Source: Streptomyces hoynatensis (GTDB taxonomy: Bacteria > Actinomycetota > Actinomycetes > Streptomycetales > Streptomycetaceae). From it: DNA of 64,000 nt. Positions within the stretch are counted from its first letter, which is position 1; every line of letters starts with the position of its first letter. The DNA is taken from NCBI RefSeq assembly GCF_003626535.1, contig NZ_RBAL01000009.1, forward strand, positions 202,802 through 266,801. The letters are read 5' to 3'. Shown in pieces: positions 33,510 to 43,688 of this stretch. The notes below the pieces were generated by a model, which had not been told where the DNA came from, did not search any database, and saw only the letters and a list, made by a program, of their open reading frames with translations. The position numbers were made by a program, and so were the translations under genes.

Positions 33510-34354
33510 CAGCAACCGCCACCACCGCCCGCCCCGCACGCAACGCCACGGCCGTCTACGTCTTCGCCGTCTGCCGCGGCCTCGCCGCCCCCGCCCTCGC
33601 CGGGCTGCCCGGCCACCGCGACGGCGGCGCCCTGCGCCTGCTCGCCGCGGGGAGCCTGGCCGCCGTCGCCCAGGAGGTGCCGGCGCGGGAACACGACGAG
33701 GAGGCGCTGCGCCGCCGCCTCGCCGAGCCCGCCGAACTCGAAGGCTACGCCAGGGCGCACCACGAGGTGGTCGCCGCCGTGGCCGCCGCCACCACGGCCG
33801 TTCCGCTGCCGCTGGCCACCCTCTACCTGAGCGAGGAACGCGCCAGGCAGGCCGTGGCCGGCAACGCGGCGCGCTTCCACCGCGTCCTGGACCGGCTGAC
33901 CGGCCGCGCCGAGTGGGGCCTCAAGCTCTACGCCCTGCCCCGGGAGCCCGCCGCCGCGGCGGGCGCCGCGCCCGTGCCCGAGGCGGGCGCGCCCCAGGAC
34001 CCACCCGCCTCGGGCCGCGCCTACCTGGAGCGGCTGCGCGGCCGGCAGCGGGACCGGGAGGCGCGGCGGGAGGCCGCCTGGCTGGCGGCGGAACGCGTCG
34101 ACGCGGCGGTCGGGGAACTGGCCGTCGCCGCCAGACGGCTCCGCTGCCACGGCCAGGAGGCCGGCGGCCCCGAGCGGCAGGTGCTCAACGCGACCTACCT
34201 GGTGGACGCGGGGCGGGCCCGGGAGCTGGCCGCCCTCGTCGCCCGGCTGCGCCGGGACCCGGCGCTCGCCGCGCACGTCAGGCTGGAGCTGACCGGCCCC
34301 TGGGCGCCCTACTCCTTCGCGGACGAGGGGGAGGCCGCCGATGGCGAGGGATGA
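33506..34354 (+). CDS. gvpL: Gas vesicle protein GvpL (GvpL/GvpF family)
   Basis: A 282-residue GvpF/L protein: N-terminal AVYVFAVCRG, central HHEVVAAVAAATTAVPLPLATLYLSE, LTGRAEWGLKLY, and C-terminal LNATYLVD-LELTGPWAPYSF. It is somewhat longer than GvpF because of an Ala/Pro/Gly-rich insert (about 150-175). ATG overlaps the gvpJ stop (ATGA) and the 3' end overlaps gvpS by 14 bases. Confidence 0.9.
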   Translation: MTATATTARPARNATAVYVFAVCRGLAAPALAGLPGHRDGGALRLLAAGSLAAVAQEVPAREHDEEALRRRLAEPAELEGYARAHHEVVAAVAAATTAVPLPLATLYLSEERARQAVAGNAARFHRVLDRLTGRAEWGLKLYALPREPAAAAGAAPVPEAGAPQDPPASGRAYLERLRGRQRDREARREAAWLAAERVDAAVGELAVAARRLRCHGQEAGGPERQVLNATYLVDAGRARELAALVARLRRDPALAAHVRLELTGPWAPYSFADEGEAADGEG

Positions 34355-34571
34355 GCCCGTCCCCTGGCAGGGCGAGGAGGGCCCCTACGGCCCGCTCGGC
34401 CTGCCGCTGGTGGACCTGCTCGACCGGGTGCTCGGCGCGGGCGTGGTGATCAGCGGGGATCTGGTGATCGCGATCGCCGAGGTGCCCCTGATCCGGCTCT
34501 CCCTGCACGCCCTGCTGGCCTCGGTCAGCGACCGGGTGCCGGCGCCCTGGGCCGACGGGGGGCGGCTGTGA
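34341..34571 (+). CDS. gvpS: Gas vesicle protein GvpS (GvpA-family paralogue)
   Basis: A 76-residue minor shell protein; the GvpA-like core is LPLVDLLDRVLGAGVVISGDLVIAIAEVPLIRLSLHALLASV (about residues 23-64). This is the third GvpA-family member after gvpA and gvpJ. It overlaps both gvpL and gvpK, so the tail of the cluster is tightly coupled. Confidence 0.88.
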   Translation: MARDEPVPWQGEEGPYGPLGLPLVDLLDRVLGAGVVISGDLVIAIAEVPLIRLSLHALLASVSDRVPAPWADGGRL

Positions 34572-34843
34572 CGGCCCGCGTCGACCTCGACGCGGAGAGC
34601 GTCGGCCGCGACCTCGCGGCCCTGGTGCTGACCATCGTGGAACTGCTGCGTCAGCTCATGGAGCGGCAGGCGGTGCGCCGGGTGGAGGCGGGGGAACTCA
34701 CCGAGGAGCAGGTCGAACGCGTCGGAACCACGCTGATGCTGCTGGAGGACCGGATGGGGCAGCTGCGCGCCCAGTTCGGCCTGGCCCCCGAGGATCTCAA
34801 CCTGGACCTCGGCCCGCTGGGCTCCCTGCTGCCCCGCGACTGA
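34568..34843 (+). CDS. gvpK: Gas vesicle protein GvpK
   Basis: A 91-residue protein of the GvpK family, with the typical helical pattern LAALVLTIVELLRQLMERQAVRRVEAGELTEEQVERVG and LEDRM. GTG start overlaps the gvpS stop. It is the last gene of the cluster; the stop is directly followed by the A-run of the convergent terminator at 34843. Confidence 0.92.
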   Translation: MTARVDLDAESVGRDLAALVLTIVELLRQLMERQAVRRVEAGELTEEQVERVGTTLMLLEDRMGQLRAQFGLAPEDLNLDLGPLGSLLPRD

Positions 34844-34877
34844 AAAAACCCCGCCCGGTCGCATCCGGCTGCGGGGT
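34843..34877 (-). terminator. Intrinsic terminator of the atp/DUF2550 transcript
   Basis: Read on the minus strand: ACCCCGC stem, 16-base loop, GCGGGGT and a run of six T, immediately before the convergent gvpK stop. The T-run gives it a clear minus orientation. Confidence 0.8.
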
Positions 34878-34899
34878 GTGCGGGCGGCGCGGGCCGCCG

Positions 34900-35346
34900 T
34901 CAGGCCACGTTGACGCGCTGACCCGGGGGCGCGGCCTCAAGCCAGGCCAGGAACCCGGTCAGCGCATCCTCGCTCATCGCGAGCTCCACGTCCCACTCCT
35001 CGTGCCGGCAGCTCAGCACCACCGCCCCGGGCAGCAGCGCAAGCTCCTCGTCGCCCACTGGCCGGCGCCGCTCGCGTACCTGGATGCGGTCGCGTTGCAG
35101 CGCCCGCCGCGGGCGCAGCGCGTAGGAGAAGACCCGGAACCACTCGACCTGGTCTCCGTTGTAGCGCGCCACCCCGTACAGCCAGCCCTTGCCGGGGGAC
35201 TGCCCGGCCTGGGGCGGCTGGAACCTGGCGCTGCAGTCGAAGGTGCCGCCCGAGCGCTGGATCAGCCGCCGCCGCAGCCCGAAGCCGAAGAGGCCGCACA
35301 CCAGCAGCAGGAGCAGCGCCGCGAGCACAAGCAAGGCGAGGATCAC
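34900..35346 (-). CDS. DUF2550 membrane protein, downstream of atpC
   Basis: A 148-residue protein with one N-terminal membrane helix (about residues 3-22, VLAALLLLLVCGLFGF) and a soluble domain with RSGGTFDCSARF, WLYGVARYNGDQVEWFRVFSYALRPR and RHEEWDVELAMSEDALTGFLAWLEAA patterns of the DUF2550 family. GTG 35346 (AGGAGGT about ten bases upstream) is preferred over earlier frames. Function unknown. It is the last gene of the atp transcript and is followed by a true terminator. Confidence 0.85.
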   Translation of the reverse strand: MILALLVLAALLLLLVCGLFGFGLRRRLIQRSGGTFDCSARFQPPQAGQSPGKGWLYGVARYNGDQVEWFRVFSYALRPRRALQRDRIQVRERRRPVGDEELALLPGAVVLSCRHEEWDVELAMSEDALTGFLAWLEAAPPGQRVNVA

Positions 35347-35416
35347 CGCTTTTGACCTCCTCGCCTCGTGCCGTGTTCCCTGTCGTGCCCCCCTGGTGGG
35401 CGGTGGTGCGGTGCGG

Positions 35417-35800
35417 TCAGCGCGCCGCCGCGGCGGCGCGCAGCCGGACGTCGGCCCGCCGCTCGGCGTCCGCGTCGGCCTCGGCCCGCGCCTGCTCCAG
35501 GGCACGCTCCGCGCGCTCGACGTCGATCTCGTCGGACAGCTCGGCGATCTCCGTGAGCAACGACAGCTTACCGTCCGTGTACGACAGGAAGCCGCCGTGC
35601 ACCGCGACCACCACCGTGCCCTGGCCGCTCTCGCCCGCGGTCCTGATGATCACGGCGCCGGACTGCATCACGGCGAGCAGGGGCTGGTGGCCCGGCATGA
35701 TGCCGATGTCGCCCGCGGTGGTGCGCGCGACGACCAGGCTCGCCTCTCCGGACCAGACCCGGCGGTCGGCGGCGACCAACTCGACGTGCAGCTCAGCCAC
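35417..35800 (-). CDS. atpC: ATP synthase F1 subunit epsilon
   Basis: A 127-residue protein with the beta-sandwich N-terminal domain (LHVELVAADRRVWSGEASLVVART, GDIGIMPGHQPLLAVMQSG) and a C-terminal helical hairpin (VERAERALEQARAEADADAERR). Last of the atp structural genes; 70 bases before the DUF2550 gene, 117 bases after atpD. Confidence 0.96.
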   Translation of the reverse strand: MAELHVELVAADRRVWSGEASLVVARTTAGDIGIMPGHQPLLAVMQSGAVIIRTAGESGQGTVVVAVHGGFLSYTDGKLSLLTEIAELSDEIDVERAERALEQARAEADADAERRADVRLRAAAAAR

Positions 35801-35917
35801 GATGGCTCCTCATCCCTGGTAGTCCCTGGCTAGTCGAAGAATAGATGGGGCGGGCAGGCAGCCGTGGGGCGGGGTGCCCCCGCCCCACGCACAGCTTCCG
35901 GGTACCGCGGGCCGCGG

Positions 35918-37372
35918 TCAGGAAACGCCCAGCTTCCTGGCCTTCTCCTTGAGGTCGTCGAGACCACCGCACATGAAGAACGCCTGCTCGGGGAAGTGGT
36001 CGTACTCGCCGTCCGCGATCGCGTTGAACGCCGCGATCGACTCGTCCAGCGGGACGTCCGAGCCGTCGAGGCCGGTGAACTGCTTCGCCGCGTGGGTGTT
36101 CTGCGACAGGAAGCGCTCGATCCGGCGGGCCCGGCTGACGGTGAGCTTGTCCTCCTCGCTCAGCTCGTCCATGCCGAGGATGGCGATGATGTCCTGGAGG
36201 TCCTTGTACTTCTGCAGGATGCCCTTGACGCGCGAGGCGCAGTCGTAGTGGTCCTGCGAGACGTAGCGCGGGTCCAGGATGCGGGAGGTCGAGTCCAGCG
36301 GGTCGACCGCCGGGTAGATGCCCTTCTCGGAGATCGGCCGGGAGAGCACCGTGGTGGCGTCCAGGTGGGCGAACGTCGTCGCCGGCGCCGGGTCGGTCAG
36401 GTCGTCGGCGGGAACGTAGATCGCCTGCATCGAGGTGATCGAGTGGCCGCGGGTGGAGGTGATGCGCTCCTGGAGCACGCCCATCTCGTCCGCGAGGTTC
36501 GGCTGGTATCCCACCGCGGAGGGCATGCGGCCCAGCAGCGTGGACACCTCGGAGCCGGCCTGGGTGAAGCGGAAGATGTTGTCGATGAAGAACAGCACGT
36601 CCTGCTTCTGCACGTCGCGGAAGTACTCCGCCATGGTCAGGCCGGCCAGGGCGACCCGGAGCCGGGTGCCCGGCGGCTCGTCCATCTGGCCGAAGACCAG
36701 CGCGGTCTGCGGGAGCACGCCGGACTCTTCCATCTCCACGATCAGGTCGTTGCCCTCACGGGTGCGCTCGCCGACGCCCGCGAAGACCGAGACGCCCTCG
36801 TGCAGCTTGGCGACTCGCATGATCATTTCCTGGATGAGCACGGTCTTGCCCACCCCGGCGCCGCCGAACAGGCCGATCTTGCCGCCCCGCACGTAGGGGG
36901 TCAGCAGGTCGATGACCTTCAGGCCGGTCTCGAACATCTCGGTCTTCGACTCCAACTGGTCGAAGGCCGGGGCCTTGCGGTGGATCTCCCACCGCTCGGT
37001 GATGTCCTTCTCGGCCTCGGGCTCGTTCAGGATGCGGCCCAGGGTGTTGAAGACGCGGCCCTTGGTGACGTCGCCCACCGGCACTGTGATGCCGTGGCCG
37101 GTGTCGGTCACCGGGGCCTGGCGGACCAGGCCGTCGTTGGGCTCCAGGGCGATGGTGCGGACCAGGCCCTCGCCGAGGTGCTGCGCGACCTCGAGCGTCA
37201 GCGTCTTGGTCGCGCCCTCCTGGGCGGGGTCGGCGATCTCGACGGTCAGCGCGTTGTAGATGTCGGGCATCGCGTCGACGGGGAACTCCACGTCGACGAC
37301 CGGGCCGATGACTCGCGCGATCCGGCCCGTCGCGGCGGCCTGCTTGGGGGCCGCCTCGGCAGCAGTAGTCAT
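35918..37372 (-). CDS. atpD: ATP synthase F1 subunit beta
   Basis: A 484-residue catalytic subunit. Walker A GGAGVGKT at residues 170-177, Walker B region LFFIDNIFRFTQAG, and the regulatory DELSEED motif are all present. Full length. Two bases from atpG. Confidence 0.98.
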   Translation of the reverse strand: MTTAAEAAPKQAAATGRIARVIGPVVDVEFPVDAMPDIYNALTVEIADPAQEGATKTLTLEVAQHLGEGLVRTIALEPNDGLVRQAPVTDTGHGITVPVGDVTKGRVFNTLGRILNEPEAEKDITERWEIHRKAPAFDQLESKTEMFETGLKVIDLLTPYVRGGKIGLFGGAGVGKTVLIQEMIMRVAKLHEGVSVFAGVGERTREGNDLIVEMEESGVLPQTALVFGQMDEPPGTRLRVALAGLTMAEYFRDVQKQDVLFFIDNIFRFTQAGSEVSTLLGRMPSAVGYQPNLADEMGVLQERITSTRGHSITSMQAIYVPADDLTDPAPATTFAHLDATTVLSRPISEKGIYPAVDPLDSTSRILDPRYVSQDHYDCASRVKGILQKYKDLQDIIAILGMDELSEEDKLTVSRARRIERFLSQNTHAAKQFTGLDGSDVPLDESIAAFNAIADGEYDHFPEQAFFMCGGLDDLKEKARKLGVS

Positions 37373-37374
37373 GG

Positions 37375-38352
37375 TCAGCGTTCACTTCCCGTCGCGCTCG
37401 CGTCGGCCAAGGCGCTCGCGCCACCGACGATCTCGGAGATTTCCTGGGTGATTTCGGCCTGGCGGGCCGTGTTGGCGGCTCGCGTGAGCGACCTGATGAG
37501 CTCTTCCGCGTTGTCCGTGGCGGACTTCATCGCCCGGCGGGTCGCGGCGTGCTTGGAGGCCGCCGCCTGGAGCAGCGCGTTGTAGATCCGGCTCTCCACG
37601 TAACGCGGCAGCAGCGCGTCGAGCACCTGCTCGGCCGACGGCTCGAACTCGTACAGGGGCAGCACCTCGCCGCGGCGTCGCGTGGTGTCCGTGGCCTCCG
37701 CCGGGTCCTGCGGCGGAACGCCCACCGGGGACTCGGCGGCCTGCTCCGCCTCCGCGCCGAAGGAGGCGGGCAGCAGCCGCCTGCGGCGCGGCGTCTGCGT
37801 CATCATCGACACGAACTCGGTGTAGATGATGTGCAGTTCGTCGACGCCGCCCTCCTCGGTCTCCCGCTGGACGGCCTCGATCAGCGGCGCCGCCACCGTC
37901 TTGGCGTCCGCGTAGGTCGGGTTGTCCGTGAAGCCCGTCCAGGACTCGCTGACCGGGCGCTCACGGAACGCGTAGTACGCCACGCCCTTGCGGCCGACGA
38001 CGTAGGTGTCGACCTCCTTGCCCTCGGCCTCCAGCTGGGCGGTCAGGGCCTCGCCCGCCTTGATGGCGTTGGCCGAGTACCCGCCCGCCAGGCCGCGGTC
38101 GGAGGTGATCAGCAGCACCGCAGCCCGGCGGGGCCGCTCGGCCGCCGTGGTCAGGGGGTGCTTGACGTCCGAGCCCTGCCCCACCGCGGCCACCGCCCTG
38201 GTGAGCTCGTCGGCGTAGGGCGAGGTCGCGGCCACCCGGCGCTGGGCCTTGATGATGCGGGAGGCCGCGATCATCTCCATGGCCCGGGTGATCTTCTTGG
38301 TGGCCGTGACGGACCTGATCCGGCGCTTGTATTCGCGAAGCTGAGCGCCCAT
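37375..38352 (-). CDS. atpG: ATP synthase F1 subunit gamma
   Basis: A 325-residue central shaft subunit; N-terminal KRRIRSVTATKKITRAMEMIAASRI and C-terminal ATRRAMKSATDNAEELI-LTRAANTARQAEITQEISEIVGGA are the conserved coils. A 40-residue insert with Pro/Glu/Arg content around 200-240, common in Streptomyces gamma, makes it longer than the E. coli protein. Confidence 0.97.
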   Translation of the reverse strand: MGAQLREYKRRIRSVTATKKITRAMEMIAASRIIKAQRRVAATSPYADELTRAVAAVGQGSDVKHPLTTAAERPRRAAVLLITSDRGLAGGYSANAIKAGEALTAQLEAEGKEVDTYVVGRKGVAYYAFRERPVSESWTGFTDNPTYADAKTVAAPLIEAVQRETEEGGVDELHIIYTEFVSMMTQTPRRRRLLPASFGAEAEQAAESPVGVPPQDPAEATDTTRRRGEVLPLYEFEPSAEQVLDALLPRYVESRIYNALLQAAASKHAATRRAMKSATDNAEELIRSLTRAANTARQAEITQEISEIVGGASALADASATGSER

Positions 38353-38355
38353 GGG

Positions 38356-39927
<1,572 letters not shown>

Positions 39928-40062
39928 CTGGGTTCCCTGCTCTCCTTGTTGGGCCCGTAAGTTCATCCGCTACGGCCCAACTCGGGCCGCTGACTGTGTT
40001 GTGCCGCCTCGCGGTGGCGCCGTGGTGGGCGCCGCGCGGGCACGCTGCGTGACCGTCCGCCG

Positions 40063-40893
40063 TCAGTCCAGCCGGCGGTCCACCTCGTCGAGCCGGCCGG
40101 CGATGGTGCCCTGGATGACCTCGTCGCCGACCCGCACCGAGATCCCGCCGAGGACCGCGGGGTCCACGTCCAGGTTCAGGCGGATCTCCCGGCCGTAGAG
40201 CCGGGCGAGCGCGTCCCCGAGGCGCCGGCGCTGGCCTTCGCTCAGCGGCACCGCCGAGACGACCACCGCGACCGAACGGTTCCTGCGCTCCGCGGCCAGC
40301 TTGCTCAGCGCGTCGAGACCTCCCTCAAGGCTACGACCCCGGGGCAAGTCCACCAGCCTGCGGACCAGGCGTTCGGTGATCTCCTGGGCGCGGCCGCCGA
40401 GCAGCTCGTGCACCAGCGCCGCCTTCGCGGCCCGCGCCGGCTCGTCGCCGTCCCGGCCGCTGAGCGTGCTGCGCAGCTCGGGGGAAGAGGCGATGATCCG
40501 GCCGAAGCGGAACAGCTCGTCCTCGACGGCGTCGAGGACGCCGGCCCGCTCCGCCGCGATGATCTCGGCCGACTCCACCAGCTCTTCGAGGGCGTCCACC
40601 AGGTCCCGCGAGGAGGACCAGCGGGACCTGACCATGCCCGCGACCAGGTCGACGGCCTCGCCGCCGACCTGCCCGGCGAGCAGCCGCCCGACCAGCTCGG
40701 CCTTGGGCTCACCGGGCTGCGAGGGGTCGGTGAGCACCCGGCGCAGCGCCACCTCGCGGTCCAGCAGCGCGGTGACCAGCGCCAGCTCCTCCGCGAGCGC
40801 TGCCGGGTCGGCCGCGGTGCCGTCCAGCAGGGCGTTCAGCCGCTCGCGCGCGGCCTGGCCCGCCTCGCGGCTCGCCAGCCCGCCGGCCGTCAC
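40063..40893 (-). CDS. atpH: ATP synthase F1 subunit delta
   Basis: A 276-residue peripheral-stalk subunit. It is longer than E. coli delta (177), as usual in actinobacteria. The conserved C-terminal end GGISVRVGDEVIQGTIAGRLDEVDRRL is clear. GTG 40893 overlaps the atpF stop (GTGA). 135 bases separate it from atpA. Confidence 0.95.
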   Translation of the reverse strand: MTAGGLASREAGQAARERLNALLDGTAADPAALAEELALVTALLDREVALRRVLTDPSQPGEPKAELVGRLLAGQVGGEAVDLVAGMVRSRWSSSRDLVDALEELVESAEIIAAERAGVLDAVEDELFRFGRIIASSPELRSTLSGRDGDEPARAAKAALVHELLGGRAQEITERLVRRLVDLPRGRSLEGGLDALSKLAAERRNRSVAVVVSAVPLSEGQRRRLGDALARLYGREIRLNLDVDPAVLGGISVRVGDEVIQGTIAGRLDEVDRRLD

Positions 40894-41438
40894 TTGGCCA
40901 CCTCGGCGGCCCTGGCGCGCTCGTCGAGCTCGTCGAGGAACCGGTCGATCACGCGGCTCTGCCGGGCGTGGTCCTCCAGGGACTCGCCCACGAGGCGGCC
41001 CGCGAGCTCGGTGGCCAGGCGCCCGATGTCCTGGCGCAGGCTCTGGGCGGCCTGACGGCGGTCGGCCTCGATCTGGGCGTGGCCGGCGGCGATGATCTCC
41101 TCGCGCTGCCGCTGGCCCTCCTCCCGCATCTGGGCGATGAGGGCGGCGCCCTGCTCCCGCGCCTCCTCCCGCAGACGCGCGGCCTCGTGCCGGGCCTCTT
41201 CGAGGCGGGCCCGGTACTCCTCCAGGGTCTGCTTGGCCTCGGCCTCGGCGGCCTCGGCCTTCTCCATCCCGCCTTCGATGGCCTCCCGCCGCTCCTCGAG
41301 TGCCTTGTTGATCGTCGGCAGGAGCCTGGTGCGGAAGATGAAGTAGATGACGCCGATGCAGAACAGACCGATGACGATTTCGGGCCACTCGGGCAGCAGC
41401 GGGTTCTGCGGCTCGTCCGAGGCCAGGTACATCATCAT
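40890..41438 (-). CDS. atpF: ATP synthase Fo subunit b
   Basis: A 182-residue subunit with one N-terminal membrane helix (about residues 19-37, IVIGLFCIGVIYFIF) and a long charged coiled-coil stalk (LEERREAIEGGMEKAEAAEAEA...). Overlaps atpH by four bases. Confidence 0.96.
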   Translation of the reverse strand: MMMYLASDEPQNPLLPEWPEIVIGLFCIGVIYFIFRTRLLPTINKALEERREAIEGGMEKAEAAEAEAKQTLEEYRARLEEARHEAARLREEAREQGAALIAQMREEGQRQREEIIAAGHAQIEADRRQAAQSLRQDIGRLATELAGRLVGESLEDHARQSRVIDRFLDELDERARAAEVAK

Positions 41439-41483
41439 GCTGTGCCTTTCGTCAGTGTCGGCTTCGTGTCTCGCGCCGGGCCG

Positions 41484-41714
41484 TCAGTAGACGAAGGGGG
41501 CGACGAAGCCGATGAGGGCGAGGGCCTCGACGAGCGCGAAGCCGAGGAGCATGTTGGTCCGGATCAGGCCGGTCGCCTCGGGCTGGCGGGCCATGGCCTG
41601 CACGCCGCTGCCGAAGATGTAACCGATGCCGATGCCGGGGCCGATGGCACCGAGGCCGTAACCGATGGCGCCGACGTTGCCTTCGAGGGCGGCAAGGGTG
41701 TCAAGAGCGGACAT
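41484..41714 (-). CDS. atpE: ATP synthase Fo subunit c
   Basis: A 76-residue double-helix ring subunit. The proton-binding carboxylate is Glu63 (LVEALALIGF); the polar loop has RQPE (residues 43-46); the glycine-rich first helix reads GAIGPGIGIGYIFG. Typical Streptomyces c subunit. Confidence 0.97.
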   Translation of the reverse strand: MSALDTLAALEGNVGAIGYGLGAIGPGIGIGYIFGSGVQAMARQPEATGLIRTNMLLGFALVEALALIGFVAPFVY

Positions 41715-41859
41715 AGTGGTGAGTTCCTTCTCTCGGTAGGCCGGTGGACCAGTGGCGATGGGTCAACCGGGGGTCTGTGTCGGGTCTGTGCGGTCTGTGG
41801 GGCGGAAGAGCCGCCGGCCCGGCGGCCGTTGGCCGGGCCTGCGCTGCTCCCCGGCCGGA

Positions 41860-42669
41860 TCAGTGCGCCTCTTCCAGCGCTCCGGCGATGTAGGTGGCGG
41901 TCAGCACGGTGAACACGTAGGCCTGCAGCGCCTGGATGAACAGCTCGAACCCGGTGAGGATGAGCGTCATGGTCAGCGAGGTCACCGAGTAGAACGTCCC
42001 GACGATCGAGCCGAGCGTGTACCAGGTCGCGATCGTGAAGACCAGGATCAGGACGTGGCCGGCGAACATGTTGCCGAAGAGCCGGACCGCCAGCGTGAAC
42101 GGGCGGACGAAGACGTTCGACAGGAACTCGACCGGGGTGAGCAGGAAGTAGATCCACCGGGGCAGGCCGCTGGGCACGCAGAGGTTCCTGATGCCGCCGA
42201 CGAAGCCGTTCCGCTGGAAGGTCAGCGTCATGTAGATGACCCAGACCAGCAGGGCGAGCGCCACCGGGTAGCCGATCATCGAGGTGACCGGGATCTGGCC
42301 GAAGGGCACCACGGCCCAGATGTTCAGCACCCAGACCAGGAAGAAGAGCGAGACCAGCAGCGGGACGTACCGTTCGCCCTCCTTGCCGATGACCTCCCTG
42401 GCGATGCCGCGGCGCACGAAGTCGTACCCCATCTCGGCAACCATCTGCAGCTTGCCCGGCACGACCTTCGCCCTGGCGAACGCGGCCCAGAAGAAGCCGA
42501 GCACGAAGACGGTGCCGAGGAGCGCCATCAGCATCGGCTTGTTGAACTCGATCGGGCCGAGGGTGAAGAGCGGCTCGAACTCGAACGAGAACAGCGACGG
42601 CGCGGGGTAGCCACAGTCGTGGAAGAGGTGACAGTCGGTCTCGAAGGCGAGCGTCTGGTCGGGTGTCAC
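41860..42669 (-). CDS. atpB: ATP synthase Fo subunit a
   Basis: A 269-residue membrane subunit with five to six helices. The essential arginine is in the LAVRLFGNMFAGH motif; the C-terminal LILTGFELFIQALQAYVFTVLTATYIAGAL helix matches the family. 145 bases separate it from atpE, 269 from atpI. Confidence 0.96.
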   Translation of the reverse strand: MTPDQTLAFETDCHLFHDCGYPAPSLFSFEFEPLFTLGPIEFNKPMLMALLGTVFVLGFFWAAFARAKVVPGKLQMVAEMGYDFVRRGIAREVIGKEGERYVPLLVSLFFLVWVLNIWAVVPFGQIPVTSMIGYPVALALLVWVIYMTLTFQRNGFVGGIRNLCVPSGLPRWIYFLLTPVEFLSNVFVRPFTLAVRLFGNMFAGHVLILVFTIATWYTLGSIVGTFYSVTSLTMTLILTGFELFIQALQAYVFTVLTATYIAGALEEAH

Positions 42670-42938
42670 CGTGAGCTCCTTCGGGCAGGGCGCATGGGCA
42701 GGGCAACCTCAGGGTGTCGGCGTGGCTGCATGCCACGGTGCGGCACTGGACGGGGTCTGGCGGGAGAGAAACCGGTCGGCGCGTGCGCCACACGGCCCTG
42801 GCGGAGCGGGCGGACGCGCGGCCGTCCCGCACAGCGCGCGCGCGGCGTACCACCCTGCTCTCGACGACGGACGATAGCAGCCCGCGAGGTGGCCGATTAC
42901 CCGGCCCCGGCAACGGCCGGATCGTCCTCGGTGCCTGC

Positions 42939-43364
42939 TCACGGCCGGTCACCCGGCGCGACGGTGGAGGGCTCGGGCTCCACGTACGGCACCTTGAGCC
43001 GCAGGTTCGCCCTGGCCTGTCCGGTCAGCCAGGCGACGGTGGCCACCAGCACCCCCGCGCCGAACGCCCGGCCGTTGAGGAAGGAGGCGTCGCGCAGCAG
43101 GAGGAGCAGGACGAGCAGCAGGCCGAGCTGGGTCGTGTAGACGACGAAGGCGAGGCCCATCAGCAGCTCCGGCCAGCGGCGCCCGCCCTCGGAGAGCGCG
43201 ATCAGGCCGATCGCGAAGAACGCGGCCGCCACCGCGGCGCCGAGTGCCACCCCCAGTGCGCCCTCGGCTCCCGCCACCACCGCGCCGGCGAGGGCGCCGA
43301 GCACGCCGACCACGGCGGTCGGAAGCGCGGCACCGCGGATGATGCGGACGTCATTGGGCTGCAT
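42939..43364 (-). CDS. atpI: ATP synthase protein I-like membrane protein
   Basis: A 141-residue protein with four likely helices (about residues 10-30, 33-55, 68-92 and 101-118) and a Pro/Glu-rich tail. Sequence is poorly conserved; assignment comes from first position in the atp operon and the four-helix pattern of AtpI. AtpI helps assembly of the c ring in other bacteria. Confidence 0.75.
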   Translation of the reverse strand: MQPNDVRIIRGAALPTAVVGVLGALAGAVVAGAEGALGVALGAAVAAAFFAIGLIALSEGGRRWPELLMGLAFVVYTTQLGLLLVLLLLLRDASFLNGRAFGAGVLVATVAWLTGQARANLRLKVPYVEPEPSTVAPGDRP

Positions 43365-43688
43365 GGCGGCGTCTCTCCGGCGGCTGCTGGCCCTGTCGGG
43401 GGGACAGGGGGTCGGACGGAAGCGGTGGGGCTCGGTGGGGCTCGACGTGCTCCGGGTGTGGGCGGCACGGGGCGAACGGGCAGGCAGGGACAGGCTGTTG
43501 GCAGGGGACTGACAAAAAAACTGACGGGAAACCTACAGGGAGCGGGACCTGGCGCGCGGCTTCTGCGCCCGGTTTCGTGAACGCTATCACAAACTATTTG
43601 ATGAGGTCTTTACCCAGTTCGTGTGGAAGAACTCACACGGATGAGTGTAATTCGAGCGTTGCGTGGCTGACGCGTCACAGCGGGTCTG
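43365..43688 (-). promoter_or_regulatory. atp operon promoter region
   Basis: This 324-base gap between the WecA-like gene and atpI is the longest and most AT-rich one in the region, notably around 43575-43680. It contains the Rex-like operator at 43576 and no gene. Exact -10 and -35 boxes are not assigned. Confidence 0.6.
43576..43591. promoter_or_regulatory. Candidate Rex operator upstream of atpI
   Basis: The 16 bases CGTGAACGCTATCACA differ at only three positions from TGTGAACGCGTTCACA, the Rex operator described in Streptomyces coelicolor. Rex is a NADH/NAD-sensing repressor of respiratory operons; atp operons are reported Rex targets in Streptomyces. It lies about 210 bases before the atpI start, in the atp promoter gap. 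That the promoter overlaps it is an inference. Confidence 0.65.
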
